Source: Atlantibacter subterraneus
GTDB taxonomy: Bacteria; Pseudomonadota; Gammaproteobacteria; Enterobacterales; Enterobacteriaceae
DNA length: 64,000 nucleotides
Reading direction: 5' to 3' (one strand)
Assembly (NCBI RefSeq): GCF_027853245.1
Contig: NZ_JAPTZM010000005.1
Positions within the stretch are counted from its first letter, which is position 1; each line of letters begins with the position of its first letter. Both the position numbers and the translations under genes were made by a program. The notes under the pieces are model-generated. The model did no database searches, was not told the origin of the DNA, and saw only the letters and a program-made list of their open reading frames with translations. This document shows positions 1-7,952 of this stretch, one piece after another.

Positions 1-98
1 GCGATCTGCAGGGGCCGATCGTATTCCTGGCCTCCAGCGCATCTGACTACATCAACGGCTACACTGTTGCAGTAGATGGCGGCTGGCTGGCGCGTTAA
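1..98 (+). CDS. kduD: 2-dehydro-3-deoxy-D-gluconate 5-dehydrogenase KduD, 3' end only
   Basis: The reading frame entering at base 3 encodes the last 31 residues of a short-chain dehydrogenase and stops at 96-98. The visible end contains LASSASDYINGY and the terminal AVDGGWLAR, which is the KduD C-terminus. KduD is a cytosolic NAD-dependent SDR that reduces 2,5-diketo-3-deoxygluconate (DKII) to 2-keto-3-deoxygluconate in pectin and hexuronate degradation. The nucleotide-binding and catalytic parts lie upstream of the window. A strong terminator follows within 20 bases. The next gene is a KdgF-like cupin of the same pathway, on the other strand. Confidence 0.9.
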   Translation, partial: DLQGPIVFLASSASDYINGYTVAVDGGWLAR

Positions 99-116
99 TC
101 CGCACCAGAAGCGAAA

Positions 117-148
117 AGCCCGTCAGTGGAAACGCTGACGGGCTTTTT
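117..148 (+). terminator. Rho-independent terminator of kduD
   Basis: A 10-bp perfect stem (AGCCCGTCAG at 117-126 with CTGACGGGCT at 135-144) and an 8-base loop are followed by five T residues. It ends the kduD transcript before the convergent cupin gene. Confidence 0.9.
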
Positions 149-160
149 GCTGTGGACTGG

Positions 161-187
161 ATAAAAAATTGCCGGGTTTCCCCGGCG
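161..187 (-). terminator. Rho-independent terminator of the cupin gene
   Basis: On the minus strand, a GCCGGG/CCCGGC stem with a GAAA tetraloop (171-186) is followed by AATTTTTTAT. It sits just downstream of the cupin stop codon. Confidence 0.85.
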
Positions 188-199
188 ATAAATGCATTT

Positions 200-523
200 T
201 TACTTAAGAAAATCTTCGCGCATCGGCGTAAAGGTATCCAGCAGGGTGCCTGCTTTGATACAAACGCAGCCGTGCATAATATGCGGCTCTTTATACAGCG
301 TATCGCCTGCAGTGACGCGACGGGTTTCATCGCCGATGGTGAATTCAAATTCGCCGGACAGCACGTAGGTCAACTGCTCGTGCGGATGGTTGTGCATTGC
401 ACCCACGGCGCCTTCCTGAAAATTCACTTCCACTGCCATCATTCTGCCGTTATGGGCCAGGATCCTGCGGGTCACGCCGCCGCCTAAATCTTCCAGTTTG
501 GTTTCGTTATGGGGAATAAACAT
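200..523 (-). CDS. kdgF: KdgF-like cupin (unsaturated uronate linearisation)
   Basis: This 107-residue single-domain cupin closely resembles KdgF, the enzyme that linearises 4,5-unsaturated galacturonate and related monouronates to DKI, one step upstream of KduI and KduD. The metal site is visible as MHNHPHEQ (His44, His46, Gln50) with a later His84 in HIMHG. The C-terminal block DTFTPMRED supplies Asp96, Phe98 and Arg102, spaced like the Asp/Phe/Arg set reported to matter in the Yersinia enzyme. It is convergent with kduD, and a KdgR-type operator lies 19-33 bases upstream of the start codon, which supports a role in pectin-derived uronate use. E. coli K-12 has araE near this position instead. 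The alternative is an unassigned small cupin; fold is certain and function likely. Confidence 0.8.
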   Translation of the reverse strand: MFIPHNETKLEDLGGGVTRRILAHNGRMMAVEVNFQEGAVGAMHNHPHEQLTYVLSGEFEFTIGDETRRVTAGDTLYKEPHIMHGCVCIKAGTLLDTFTPMREDFLK

Positions 524-541
524 CTGCTTGCCTCTAATTAG

Positions 542-556
542 TGAAACAACGTTTCA
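542..556. promoter_or_regulatory. KdgR-type operator upstream of kdgF
   Basis: The sequence TGAAACAACGTTTCA is an inverted repeat (TGAAAC and GTTTCA around 3 bases) that fits the known pattern of the IclR-family repressor KdgR. It sits 19-33 bases upstream of the cupin start, where it would block transcription. The identical 15-mer recurs at 49896-49910 upstream of gudP. Confidence 0.7.
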
Positions 557-683
557 AATATTCTATATCAGGCGTTCATTTAAATATAAGTTGTGGCTGT
601 GAACTGCGCCGCCGATCACAAATGTTTATCGCTTCCCGCCAGCAGGCGGTTTTGTTATACCTTGAAGATTACGGAGGTGAAAA

Positions 684-1382
684 ATGAAAACCCTGGGTCT
701 GATTGGTGGTATGAGCTGGGAATCGACGATTCCCTATTATCGGTTTATTAATGAAGGCGTAAAAGCCCGGCTCGGCGGGCTGCACTCTGCAAAGCTGGTG
801 CTGCATAGCGTCGATTTTCATGACATCGAATCCTGCCAGTCGAGCGGCGACTGGGATAAAGCCGGTGATATGCTGGCGGATGCCGCCTGCGGCCTGCAAA
901 AAGCCGGGGCCGATGCCATCGTTTTGTGCACCAACACCATGCACAAGGTGGCCGGACATATCGAAGCGGCCTGTTCGCTGCCATTTCTGCACATTGCCGA
1001 TGCGACTGGCCGCGCCATTACGCAAAGCGGGATGGATAAAGTTGCGCTGTTGGGCACCCGCTACACCATGGAGCAGGATTTCTATCGCGGCAGGTTAACC
1101 GAGCAATTCGCCATCACTACGCTGATCCCGGATGAAGCCGAGCGCGAGCACATCAACCAGATCATCTTTCAGGAACTGTGCCTGGGCGTGTTTAGCGATG
1201 AATCCCGTCGTTACTACCAGCAGGTTATCACCCGGCTGGCGGAGCAGGGCGCGCAGGGCGTGATTTTTGGCTGTACCGAAATCGGTCTGCTGCTCAATCA
1301 GCAGCAGTCTCCGCTACCGCTGTTCGATACCGCCGCGCTGCATGCGGAAGATGCGGTCAATTTTATGCTTAGCGAGGCGTAA
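684..1382 (+). CDS. ygeA: Broad-specificity amino-acid racemase YgeA
   Basis: A 232-residue PLP-independent racemase of the Asp/Glu/hydantoin racemase superfamily. E. coli YgeA (about 230 aa) racemises several amino acids, with homoserine among the best substrates. The two catalytic cysteines are visible: Cys82 in LCTNTMHK and Cys197 in FGCTEIGLLL, each in its family motif. The N-terminal GLIGGMSWEST block is typical. A strong ribosome-binding site (GGAGGTG) precedes the ATG. Its last 14 bases overlap the end of the convergent lysR gene. The gene lies between the uronate genes and lysR/lysA, as in E. coli but without araE. The product is cytosolic. Confidence 0.9.
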   Translation: MKTLGLIGGMSWESTIPYYRFINEGVKARLGGLHSAKLVLHSVDFHDIESCQSSGDWDKAGDMLADAACGLQKAGADAIVLCTNTMHKVAGHIEAACSLPFLHIADATGRAITQSGMDKVALLGTRYTMEQDFYRGRLTEQFAITTLIPDEAEREHINQIIFQELCLGVFSDESRRYYQQVITRLAEQGAQGVIFGCTEIGLLLNQQQSPLPLFDTAALHAEDAVNFMLSEA

Positions 1383-2295
1383 GCAGCGCCTCCAGCGGCA
1401 TGGTGTAGAGGTTCTGGTTATGCTGAAGATGCTCGCAAAAAGCATCAACCAGCGCCGACGCCGGGCGATGTATCGGGCGGATCAGGCTCACGGTAAAAGG
1501 CACCTCAATGCTGAAGCGTCGCACCACCACGCCGCTTGCCGCATAGTCCAGCGCGGTAAGCGGGTTAACGACGGATATCCCCGCGCCCGCGCGCACCATC
1601 GCGCACACCGACGCCGCGCTGTGCGTTTCCATCACCATACGACGTTTCACGTCGTGCTCGCTAAATAGCGCGTCCAGTAACTGTCGATAGCTGTCGGTAC
1701 GCGACAGGCTGATGTAATTCTCACCGTTGAAATCCTGGGGCGTCAGTAAATCCTTCTGCGCGAGCGGATGGCCCTGCGGCAACACGCACACTTCATTTAG
1801 CGTCAACAGCGGAACGCGCTCCGTTCCGGCAGGCGTGGTGAGGGTTTCAGTGAGCCCGAGATCGTGACGCTGGGCGGAAAGCCACTCTTCCAGCAGCGGC
1901 GACTCCTGCGGCACGATATTCAGGCTGACGTCGGGATAGCGCGCCAGAAACGGCTGCACCAGCAACGGTAAAAGCGACTGGGAAAATACCGGCAGACAGA
2001 CGATTGATAATTCACCCTGACGAAACTGGCGCAGGCTTTCCGCCGCGCTGACGATGCGGTCCAGCCCGTACCACGAACGCTGCACTTCCTCAAACAAGCG
2101 CAGCCCCTGCACGGTGGGATGCAGCCGCCCCCGGCTGCGGGCAAATAGTTGCAGGCCCGTCAGCTTTTCGAGGCGCGCAAGCTCGCGGCTCACCGTAGGC
2201 TGCGAAGTGTGCAGCAGCGCGGCGGCTTCGGTGACGTTGCCAGCCGTCATTACCGCATGGAAAATTTCTATATGGCGCAACGTTACGGCGGGCAT
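1369..2295 (-). CDS. lysR: LysR, activator of lysA
   Basis: A 308-residue LysR-type regulator with an N-terminal winged helix (HIEIFHAVM..NVTEAAALLHTSQPTVSRELARLE, residues about 8-50) and a periplasmic-binding-like effector domain. In E. coli it activates the divergent lysA gene, responding to diaminopimelate and lysine, and represses itself. The frame could open three codons earlier at 2304, but the only Shine-Dalgarno element (AAAGGA) abuts that ATG and is well spaced for the ATG at 2295, which also matches the E. coli N-terminus (MxAVxLRHIE). It is divergent from lysA with a 125-bp shared promoter region and overlaps ygeA by 14 bp at the 3' end. Confidence 0.93.
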   Translation of the reverse strand: MPAVTLRHIEIFHAVMTAGNVTEAAALLHTSQPTVSRELARLEKLTGLQLFARSRGRLHPTVQGLRLFEEVQRSWYGLDRIVSAAESLRQFRQGELSIVCLPVFSQSLLPLLVQPFLARYPDVSLNIVPQESPLLEEWLSAQRHDLGLTETLTTPAGTERVPLLTLNEVCVLPQGHPLAQKDLLTPQDFNGENYISLSRTDSYRQLLDALFSEHDVKRRMVMETHSAASVCAMVRAGAGISVVNPLTALDYAASGVVVRRFSIEVPFTVSLIRPIHRPASALVDAFCEHLQHNQNLYTMPLEALLTPR

Positions 2296-2420
2296 CAGGG
2301 GCATCCTTTATAATCACAACACGTTATCCATATCATATTTGCATAGACTGTGTAGAAATCGATATTTTTTCTTCGTTAACCGCTGTGGCGTAATAAGCGA
2401 AACGAATTCAGGAGCCCGCT
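2296..2420. promoter_or_regulatory. lysR-lysA divergent promoter region
   Basis: This 125-bp AT-rich gap between divergent lysR and lysA must contain both promoters and the LysR binding site. I see an AGGAG ribosome-binding site before lysA but no unambiguous operator. Confidence 0.55.
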
Positions 2421-3683
2421 ATGCCACGTTCACTGCACCAGCACGACACCGACCTTAATGCTGATAACTTACTGCGCCTGCCTGCCGAATTTGGCTGCCC
2501 GGTGTGGGTTTACGACGCGGCAATTATTCGTCGGCAAATCGCCCAGCTTCAGGCCTTCGACGTGGTGCGTTTTGCCCAGAAAGCCTGCTCCAACATCCAT
2601 ATTTTGCGCTTGATGCGCGAGCAGGGCGTGAAGGTGGATTCCGTGTCGCTGGGTGAAATTGAGCGTGCGCTGGCGGCGGGCTACGATCCGCAACGGCATC
2701 CGGATGACATCGTGTTCACGGCTGATGTGATCGACGCCGCGACGCTGGAGCGAGTGCGTGAACTCCAGATCCCGGTTAATGCCGGTTCGGTGGATATGCT
2801 GGATCAACTGGGCAGCGTGTCGCCGGGCCACCGCGTCTGGCTGCGCGTTAACCCAGGGTTCGGTCACGGCCATAGCCAGAAAACCAACACCGGTGGCGAG
2901 AACAGCAAGCACGGCATCTGGTATAGCGATCTGCCCCAGGCGCTAGCGGTGATGCAGCGTCATGGTCTGAAACTGGTCGGCATTCATATGCACATCGGTT
3001 CCGGCGTGGATTACGGCCATCTCGAGCAGGTGTGTGGCGCGATGGTGCGCCAGGTGGTTGAATTTGGTCAGGATCTGGAAGCCATCTCTGCGGGCGGCGG
3101 GTTATCGATCCCGTATCGTGAAGGCGAAGAGGCCATTGATACCGCGCACTATTTTGGCTTATGGAATGCCGCTCGCGAGCAAATCGCCCGTCATCTCGGC
3201 CATGCGGTAAAACTGGAGATCGAGCCGGGCCGTTTCCTGGTTGCGGAATCTGGCGTGCTGGTGGCGCAGGTAAGAAGCGTGAAAAACATGGGTTCCCGGC
3301 ATTTTGTGCTGGTAGATGCCGGGTTTAATGATTTAATGCGCCCGGCCATGTACGGCAGCTACCACCACATTACGGCACTGGCGGCTGACGGTCGCGATCT
3401 GACTGATGCGCAAACCGTTGACACCGTGGTTGCCGGGCCGCTGTGCGAATCAGGCGATGTTTTTACCCAGCAGGAAGGCGGCAAAGTGGAAACCCGCGCG
3501 CTGCCTGTCGTCACCACCGGTGATTATCTGGTATTCCATGATACCGGGGCTTACGGCGCGTCGATGTCGTCCAACTACAACAGCCGTCCGCTGTTGCCGG
3601 AAGTGTTATTCGATAACGGTGTGGCCAAACTGATTCGCCGTCGTCAGACTATCGAAGAGCTACTGGCGCTGGAACTGCTGTAA
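2421..3683 (+). CDS. lysA: Diaminopimelate decarboxylase
   Basis: A 420-residue PLP enzyme (fold-type III, alanine-racemase-like barrel) that decarboxylates meso-diaminopimelate to L-lysine, the last step of lysine biosynthesis. The PLP lysine is Lys54 in FAQKACSN. The phosphate-binding glycine run (SAGGGLS), the EPGRFLVAE motif and the GPLCESGDVF motif, which carries the catalytic cysteine of the partner subunit, are all present. Length equals the E. coli enzyme. Its divergent position from lysR indicates LysR-dependent activation. A GNAT gene follows after 30 bases on the same strand and may be co-transcribed. Confidence 0.97.
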   Translation: MPRSLHQHDTDLNADNLLRLPAEFGCPVWVYDAAIIRRQIAQLQAFDVVRFAQKACSNIHILRLMREQGVKVDSVSLGEIERALAAGYDPQRHPDDIVFTADVIDAATLERVRELQIPVNAGSVDMLDQLGSVSPGHRVWLRVNPGFGHGHSQKTNTGGENSKHGIWYSDLPQALAVMQRHGLKLVGIHMHIGSGVDYGHLEQVCGAMVRQVVEFGQDLEAISAGGGLSIPYREGEEAIDTAHYFGLWNAAREQIARHLGHAVKLEIEPGRFLVAESGVLVAQVRSVKNMGSRHFVLVDAGFNDLMRPAMYGSYHHITALAADGRDLTDAQTVDTVVAGPLCESGDVFTQQEGGKVETRALPVVTTGDYLVFHDTGAYGASMSSNYNSRPLLPEVLFDNGVAKLIRRRQTIEELLALELL

Positions 3684-3713
3684 GCCAGCCAAATTACCAA
3701 CAGAGGAGAGGGC

Positions 3714-4163
3714 GTGCAAATTGTTCCGCTTTATCAGTATCCACAGTATGCCGAACGGGTAATCGACTGGCTGTGGCAGGCGTTTGGCCCGGAACAGCCG
3801 CGCGCCTTTTTCGCCGATATCATTCATCACAGCCAGACGCCGGGCGCTCTGCCGCTGACCTTTATCGCCCTGGAGGGCGATAAGCTGCTGGGAACGGTGG
3901 GGTTGTGGCGTTGCGATCTGATCAGCCGCCAGGATCTCACGCCGTGGCTGGCGGCGCTGTACATTGATGAAGTGGCGCGGGGCAAAGGCTTAGGCGGAAT
4001 TATGCAGGAGCATGTGATGGGCGCGGCGCGCCAGGCCGGTTTTGATGCGCTGTACCTCTATTCCGCCTGCCGGGATTATTATGAACGGTTTGGCTGGGGC
4101 TACATCGGCGATGGCCTGGAGTACCCGAATAAAACCGTTCATTTGTATCACAAGGCGCTCTAG
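3714..4163 (+). CDS. GNAT-family N-acetyltransferase
   Basis: A 149-residue single-domain GNAT protein. The acetyl-CoA pyrophosphate-binding motif A is visible as DEVARGKGLGGIMQ (about residues 84-97), followed by the usual C-terminal strand with YLYSACRDYYERFGW, the GNAT motif-B tyrosine region. The start is GTG with a good AGGAGAG ribosome-binding site. Substrate is unknown. It lies 30 bp after lysA on the same strand and ends in a 4-bp overlap (CTAG) with the convergent galR, each gene using TAG. E. coli K-12 has no gene here, so this is a lineage-specific addition. Confidence 0.85.
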   Translation: MQIVPLYQYPQYAERVIDWLWQAFGPEQPRAFFADIIHHSQTPGALPLTFIALEGDKLLGTVGLWRCDLISRQDLTPWLAALYIDEVARGKGLGGIMQEHVMGAARQAGFDALYLYSACRDYYERFGWGYIGDGLEYPNKTVHLYHKAL

Positions 4164-5167
4164 CTTTCGGCCAGCGCCGCAACGGAATGGCGGCGCACCA
4201 GGGTTGGGCTAAACAGATGCGTCACTTCCGACGGCGTCTGGTTTTGCGCTAACGCCAGCGCCAGCTCCGCCGCCTGGGTCGCCATCGTCACGATGGGATA
4301 GCGCACCGTGGTCAGGCGCGGGCGCACGTAGCGCGAAATCAACACATCATCAAAACCAATCAGCGAAATCTCTTTCGGCACATCGATGCCGTTGTCATTC
4401 AGCACGCCCATTGCGCCTGCCGCCATTGAGTCGTTGTAACACGCCACGGCGGTAAACTGCTTGCCGCGCCCCAGCAGTTCCGTCATCGCCTGCTCGCCGC
4501 CGCTTTCATCCGGTTCGGCAAACGTCACTAAGCGATCGTTGCAGGGCAAACCGTGCTCTTTCAGGGCATCGTAATAGCCCTGTAAACGGTCTTCGGCATC
4601 GGAAATCGCATGAGTGGAACACAGGTAACCGATGCGGGTATGGCCCTGCTGGATCAGGTGGCGGGTCGCCAGCCAGGCGCCGTAACGATCGTCCAGCGCC
4701 ACGCAGCGTTTCTCGAAGCCGGGGACGATCCGGTTGATCAACACCATGCCGGGGATCTGTTTCATCAACAGGATCAGTTCACTGTCGGGGATCATTTTGG
4801 CGTGCACTACCAGTGACGCGCAGCGATGGCGGATAAGCTGCTCAATGGCCTGACGCTCTTTTTGCTCGTTATGGTAGCCGTTGCCGATCAGCAGGAAATT
4901 ACCGGTGTGGTAGGCTACCTGTTCCACCGCCTTAACCATCGCACCGAAAAACGGATCGGAAACATCACCCACCACCAGCCCGATGGTTTCTGTGGTTTGC
5001 TGGGCCAGCGCCCGCGCATTGGCGTTCGGATGGTAGTTGAGCTGTTCCATGGCGCTTTGCACCGCCGCCCGCGAGGCGTCGCTGGCTTTCGGTGAAGCAT
5101 TAATAACTCGTGAGACCGTGGCGACAGACACTCCTGCGAGCCGCGCTACATCCTTAATCGTCGCCAT
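4160..5167 (-). CDS. galR: Galactose operon repressor GalR
   Basis: A 335-residue LacI/GalR-family repressor. The N-terminal helix-turn-helix and hinge (TIKDVARLAGVSVATVSRVI at residues 3-22, then YHPNANARALA) precede a periplasmic-binding-protein-like core that binds galactose. In E. coli GalR represses galETKM, galP, mgl and itself. A GalR operator is present 18-33 bases upstream of the start, consistent with autoregulation. The protein is 8 residues shorter than the E. coli one, ending just after the conserved RRHSV, where the overlap with the acetyltransferase stop codon falls. Confidence 0.95.
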   Translation of the reverse strand: MATIKDVARLAGVSVATVSRVINASPKASDASRAAVQSAMEQLNYHPNANARALAQQTTETIGLVVGDVSDPFFGAMVKAVEQVAYHTGNFLLIGNGYHNEQKERQAIEQLIRHRCASLVVHAKMIPDSELILLMKQIPGMVLINRIVPGFEKRCVALDDRYGAWLATRHLIQQGHTRIGYLCSTHAISDAEDRLQGYYDALKEHGLPCNDRLVTFAEPDESGGEQAMTELLGRGKQFTAVACYNDSMAAGAMGVLNDNGIDVPKEISLIGFDDVLISRYVRPRLTTVRYPIVTMATQAAELALALAQNQTPSEVTHLFSPTLVRRHSVAALAES

Positions 5168-5184
5168 AAATGACTTTGTCCTGA

Positions 5185-5200
5185 GGGTAAGCGTTTACAC
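5185..5200. promoter_or_regulatory. GalR operator upstream of galR
   Basis: The minus strand reads GTGTAAACGCTTACCC, which fits the GalR/GalS consensus GTGKAANCGNTTNCAC at all but one position. It lies 18-33 bases before the galR start, placing it in the promoter, so autorepression is likely. Confidence 0.75.
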
Positions 5201-5432
5201 AGGGTTAAGTCTTACGGAAAACCGGCACGGACACAAGGCCGCCGCTGATGGTGACGTCGCAAATTGGCTGAAAAAACACAAGGCGCTACGACGGCGTTAC
5301 ACAGACAAATACCCGGTATTTGTAACCGAAACGGCGGTAATAATGTCTGTTAAAACCTTTAGTTACACTTTGCCGTAGGCTGTTGCGATTGGCCGCTGGC
5401 GAGCCAAATTGCGCTGCTGATACAGTAGTTAT

Positions 5433-5519
5433 CCCAGAGGTATTGATAGGTGGAGTTAGCAACGTTTTTGCTGCTCACTTGAATTACACCAACCTGCGCG
5501 GATGCGCAGGTTTTTTTTT
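5433..5519 (+). ncRNA. omrB: OmrB small regulatory RNA
   Basis: The RNA starts with the Omr seed CCCAGAGGTATTGATAGG and ends with a CCTGCGC/GCGCAGG terminator hairpin and nine T residues. The internal GAATTACACCAAC block is the OmrB version. A TACAGT -10 element at 5421-5426 fits a start at 5433. OmrA and OmrB are Hfq-dependent RNAs activated by OmpR; they repress outer-membrane receptors and porins, curli regulator csgD and ompR itself by pairing through the 5' end. Position between galR and aas is the same as in E. coli. Boundaries are inferred from the conserved ends. Confidence 0.93.
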
Positions 5520-5633
5520 GCCTCAACCAATCTGTTACACCCCGCGAGCTTTTACACACCTGGTTTCACTTCAACAATCTCCCTTGCGTATTTCTCGTGG
5601 CGTAGCGGCGCTATGGGCTACAGAATTAAAGAA

Positions 5634-5707
5634 CCCAGAGGTATTGATTGGTGAGAATTCCGTTCCAACACTTGCACCAACCTGCGCAGACGCGCAGGTT
5701 TTTTTTT
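5634..5707 (+). ncRNA. omrA: OmrA small regulatory RNA (short form)
   Basis: The second Omr copy begins CCCAGAGGTATTGATTGGTG and ends with CTTGCACCAACCTGCGC, the terminator hairpin and nine T residues. A TACAGAAT element at 5619-5626 is a plausible -10. The 5' seed and terminator match OmrB, 200 bp upstream, while the middle differs, as in E. coli. The RNA spans about 74 nt, compared with about 88 nt for E. coli OmrA by recollection, so the central variable section appears shortened. Confidence 0.92.
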
Positions 5708-5795
5708 ATCCCTGCTACACTAACGCAACCTGAGTTATCTCGTGTAATCTGCCCGCAAATGTCCATTTTTCATTGCTAACGCAAAGGGAGTTGAG

Positions 5796-7952
5796 ATGCT
5801 TTTCGGTTTTTTTCGCGCTTTATGCCGCATTCTGTTCCGGGTCAGGCTTCATGGCGACACGCGTTCGCTGAGCGCGCCCCGCGTCCTGATTACCCCTAAT
5901 CACGTCTCGTTTATTGACGGTATCCTGCTGGCGCTGTTTCTGCCAGGCCGCCCGGTGTTTGCGGTTTACACCTCTATTAGCCAGCAGTGGTACATGCGCT
6001 GGTTAAAATCGTTGATTGATTTTGTTCCGCTGGACCCGACCAAACCGATGTCGGTGAAATATCTGGTACGCCTGATTGAGCAGGGCAGGCCGGTGGTGAT
6101 TTTCCCGGAAGGCCGTCTGACGGTGACTGGTTCGCTGATGAAAATCTACGAGGGCGCGGGTTTCGTCGCGGCAAAATCCCAGGCAACAGTCGTCCCGATT
6201 CGTATCGAAGGCGCGGAACTGACTTTTTTCAGCCGCCTGAAAGGACTGGTAAAACAGCGCCTGTTCCCCACCATTAATATTCATATACTGCCGCCCACCA
6301 CGCTGGAAATGCCGCAGGCACCGCGCGCCCGGGAACGGCGTAAAATTGCCGGTGAAATGCTGCATCAGATCATGATGGAAGCGCGCATGGCGGTGCGCCC
6401 GCGCGAGACGCTGTACGAGGCTTTTCTGGCGGCAAAGTACCGCTATGGTGCAGGCAAACACTGCATCGAAGATATTAACTTCAAGCCCGACAGCTATCGC
6501 GGACTGTTGACCAAAACGCTGTTTGTGGCGCGCATTCTGGAGAAATACAGCGCGCCACGTGAAACCATCGGGCTGATGCTGCCTAACGCCGCCATCAGCG
6601 CGGCGGTGATCCTCGGCGCAACGGTGCGCGGGCGCATCCCGGCGATGATGAACTACACTGCGGGCGTTAAAGGATTAAGTAGCGCTATCAGCGCCGCGCA
6701 AATCAAAACCGTGTTTACCTCGCGTCAGTTCCTTGATAAAGGCAAGCTGTGGCATTTACCGGAACAGCTGACACAGGTGCGCTGGGTATTCCTGGAAGAT
6801 CTCAAAGGCGACGTCACGGGCGCGGATAAACTGTGGATCTTCTCCCGGGTATTGATGCCGCGTCTGGCGCAGGTAAAGCAGGAACCGGAAGACGCCGCGA
6901 TGGTGCTGTTTACCTCCGGCTCGGAAGGCAATCCGAAAGGCGTGGTGCACAGCCATAAAAGCCTGCTGGCGAACGTTGAACAAATTCGCACTATTGCCGA
7001 CTTTACCGCGAAAGATCGCTTTATGTCGGCGCTGCCGCTGTTTCACTCTTTTGGCTTAACCGTCGGGCTATTTACACCGCTGTTTACCGGTGCGGAAGTG
7101 TTTCTCTATCCCAGCCCGCTGCATTACCGCATCGTTCCGGAACTGGTTTATGACCGTAACTGTACGGTGCTGTTCGGGACGTCCACCTTCCTCGGCAACT
7201 ATGCCCGTTTCGCCAATCCGTATGATTTCTTCCGGGTGCGCTACGTGGTGGCAGGTGCGGAGAAACTCCAGGAAAGCACCCGGCAAATCTGGCAGGACAA
7301 ATTTGGCCTGCGCATTCTGGAAGGCTATGGCGTCACGGAGTGCGCACCGGTGGTATCAATTAACGTGCCGATGGCGGCAAAACCTCACACCGTCGGGCGT
7401 ATCTTGCCGGGTATGGACGCGCGCCTGCTTGAAGTGCCGGGCATCGAACAGGGCGGGCGGCTACAGCTGAAAGGGCCGAACATCATGAAAGGCTATCTGC
7501 GGGTCGAAAACCCCGGCGTGCTGGAAGCGCCTACAGCGGAAAATGCCCAGGGCGAGCTGGAGCATGGCTGGTACGACACCGGAGATATCGTTGCCTTCGA
7601 CGAGCAAGGATTCTGCCAGATTCAGGGCCGGGCCAAACGCTTTGCCAAAATCGCCGGAGAGATGGTTTCGCTGGAGATGGTTGAACAGATGGCGACCGGC
7701 GTTTCGCCAGAAAAGCTTCACGCAACCGTGGTAAAACAGGATGCGAGCAAAGGCGAAGCGCTGGTGCTGTTTACTACCGACGGTGAATTAACCCGCGACG
7801 CCTTGCAGCAATACGCCCGTACGCACGGTATACCGGAGCTGGCGGTGCCGCGTGATATCCGCGTTGTGAAACAGTTGCCGGTATTGGGCAGCGGCAAACC
7901 TGATTTCGTCACCCTCAAAGGCATGGTTGAACAGGAACAGCAAAATGCATGA
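5796..7952 (+). CDS. aas: Bifunctional 2-acyl-GPE acyltransferase / acyl-ACP synthetase Aas
   Basis: A 718-residue inner-membrane enzyme that re-acylates lysophosphatidylethanolamine. The N-terminal PlsC-like acyltransferase domain (about 1-200) has the HX4D catalytic motif in PNHVSFID and the FPEGR motif. The C-terminal AMP-binding domain (about 230-715) has the ATP motif LFTSGSEGNPKGVVHSHKS and the YDTGD adenylate motif. It activates fatty acids on ACP and transfers them to the 2-position of lyso-PE. lplT overlaps by 8 bp, and together they form the lysophospholipid flip-and-repair system. Length is that of the E. coli protein (719). Confidence 0.96.
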   Translation: MLFGFFRALCRILFRVRLHGDTRSLSAPRVLITPNHVSFIDGILLALFLPGRPVFAVYTSISQQWYMRWLKSLIDFVPLDPTKPMSVKYLVRLIEQGRPVVIFPEGRLTVTGSLMKIYEGAGFVAAKSQATVVPIRIEGAELTFFSRLKGLVKQRLFPTINIHILPPTTLEMPQAPRARERRKIAGEMLHQIMMEARMAVRPRETLYEAFLAAKYRYGAGKHCIEDINFKPDSYRGLLTKTLFVARILEKYSAPRETIGLMLPNAAISAAVILGATVRGRIPAMMNYTAGVKGLSSAISAAQIKTVFTSRQFLDKGKLWHLPEQLTQVRWVFLEDLKGDVTGADKLWIFSRVLMPRLAQVKQEPEDAAMVLFTSGSEGNPKGVVHSHKSLLANVEQIRTIADFTAKDRFMSALPLFHSFGLTVGLFTPLFTGAEVFLYPSPLHYRIVPELVYDRNCTVLFGTSTFLGNYARFANPYDFFRVRYVVAGAEKLQESTRQIWQDKFGLRILEGYGVTECAPVVSINVPMAAKPHTVGRILPGMDARLLEVPGIEQGGRLQLKGPNIMKGYLRVENPGVLEAPTAENAQGELEHGWYDTGDIVAFDEQGFCQIQGRAKRFAKIAGEMVSLEMVEQMATGVSPEKLHATVVKQDASKGEALVLFTTDGELTRDALQQYARTHGIPELAVPRDIRVVKQLPVLGSGKPDFVTLKGMVEQEQQNA

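Noticed and set aside
601..640. Possible CRP site between the cupin gene and ygeA (TGTGA ... TCACA)
   Set aside because: The two half-sites are separated by 13 bases instead of 6, so it is not a CRP operator.
5359..5733. Open frames on both strands across the galR-aas gap
   Set aside because: They overlap the OmrB and OmrA genes, contain their terminator hairpins and have no protein-like composition.
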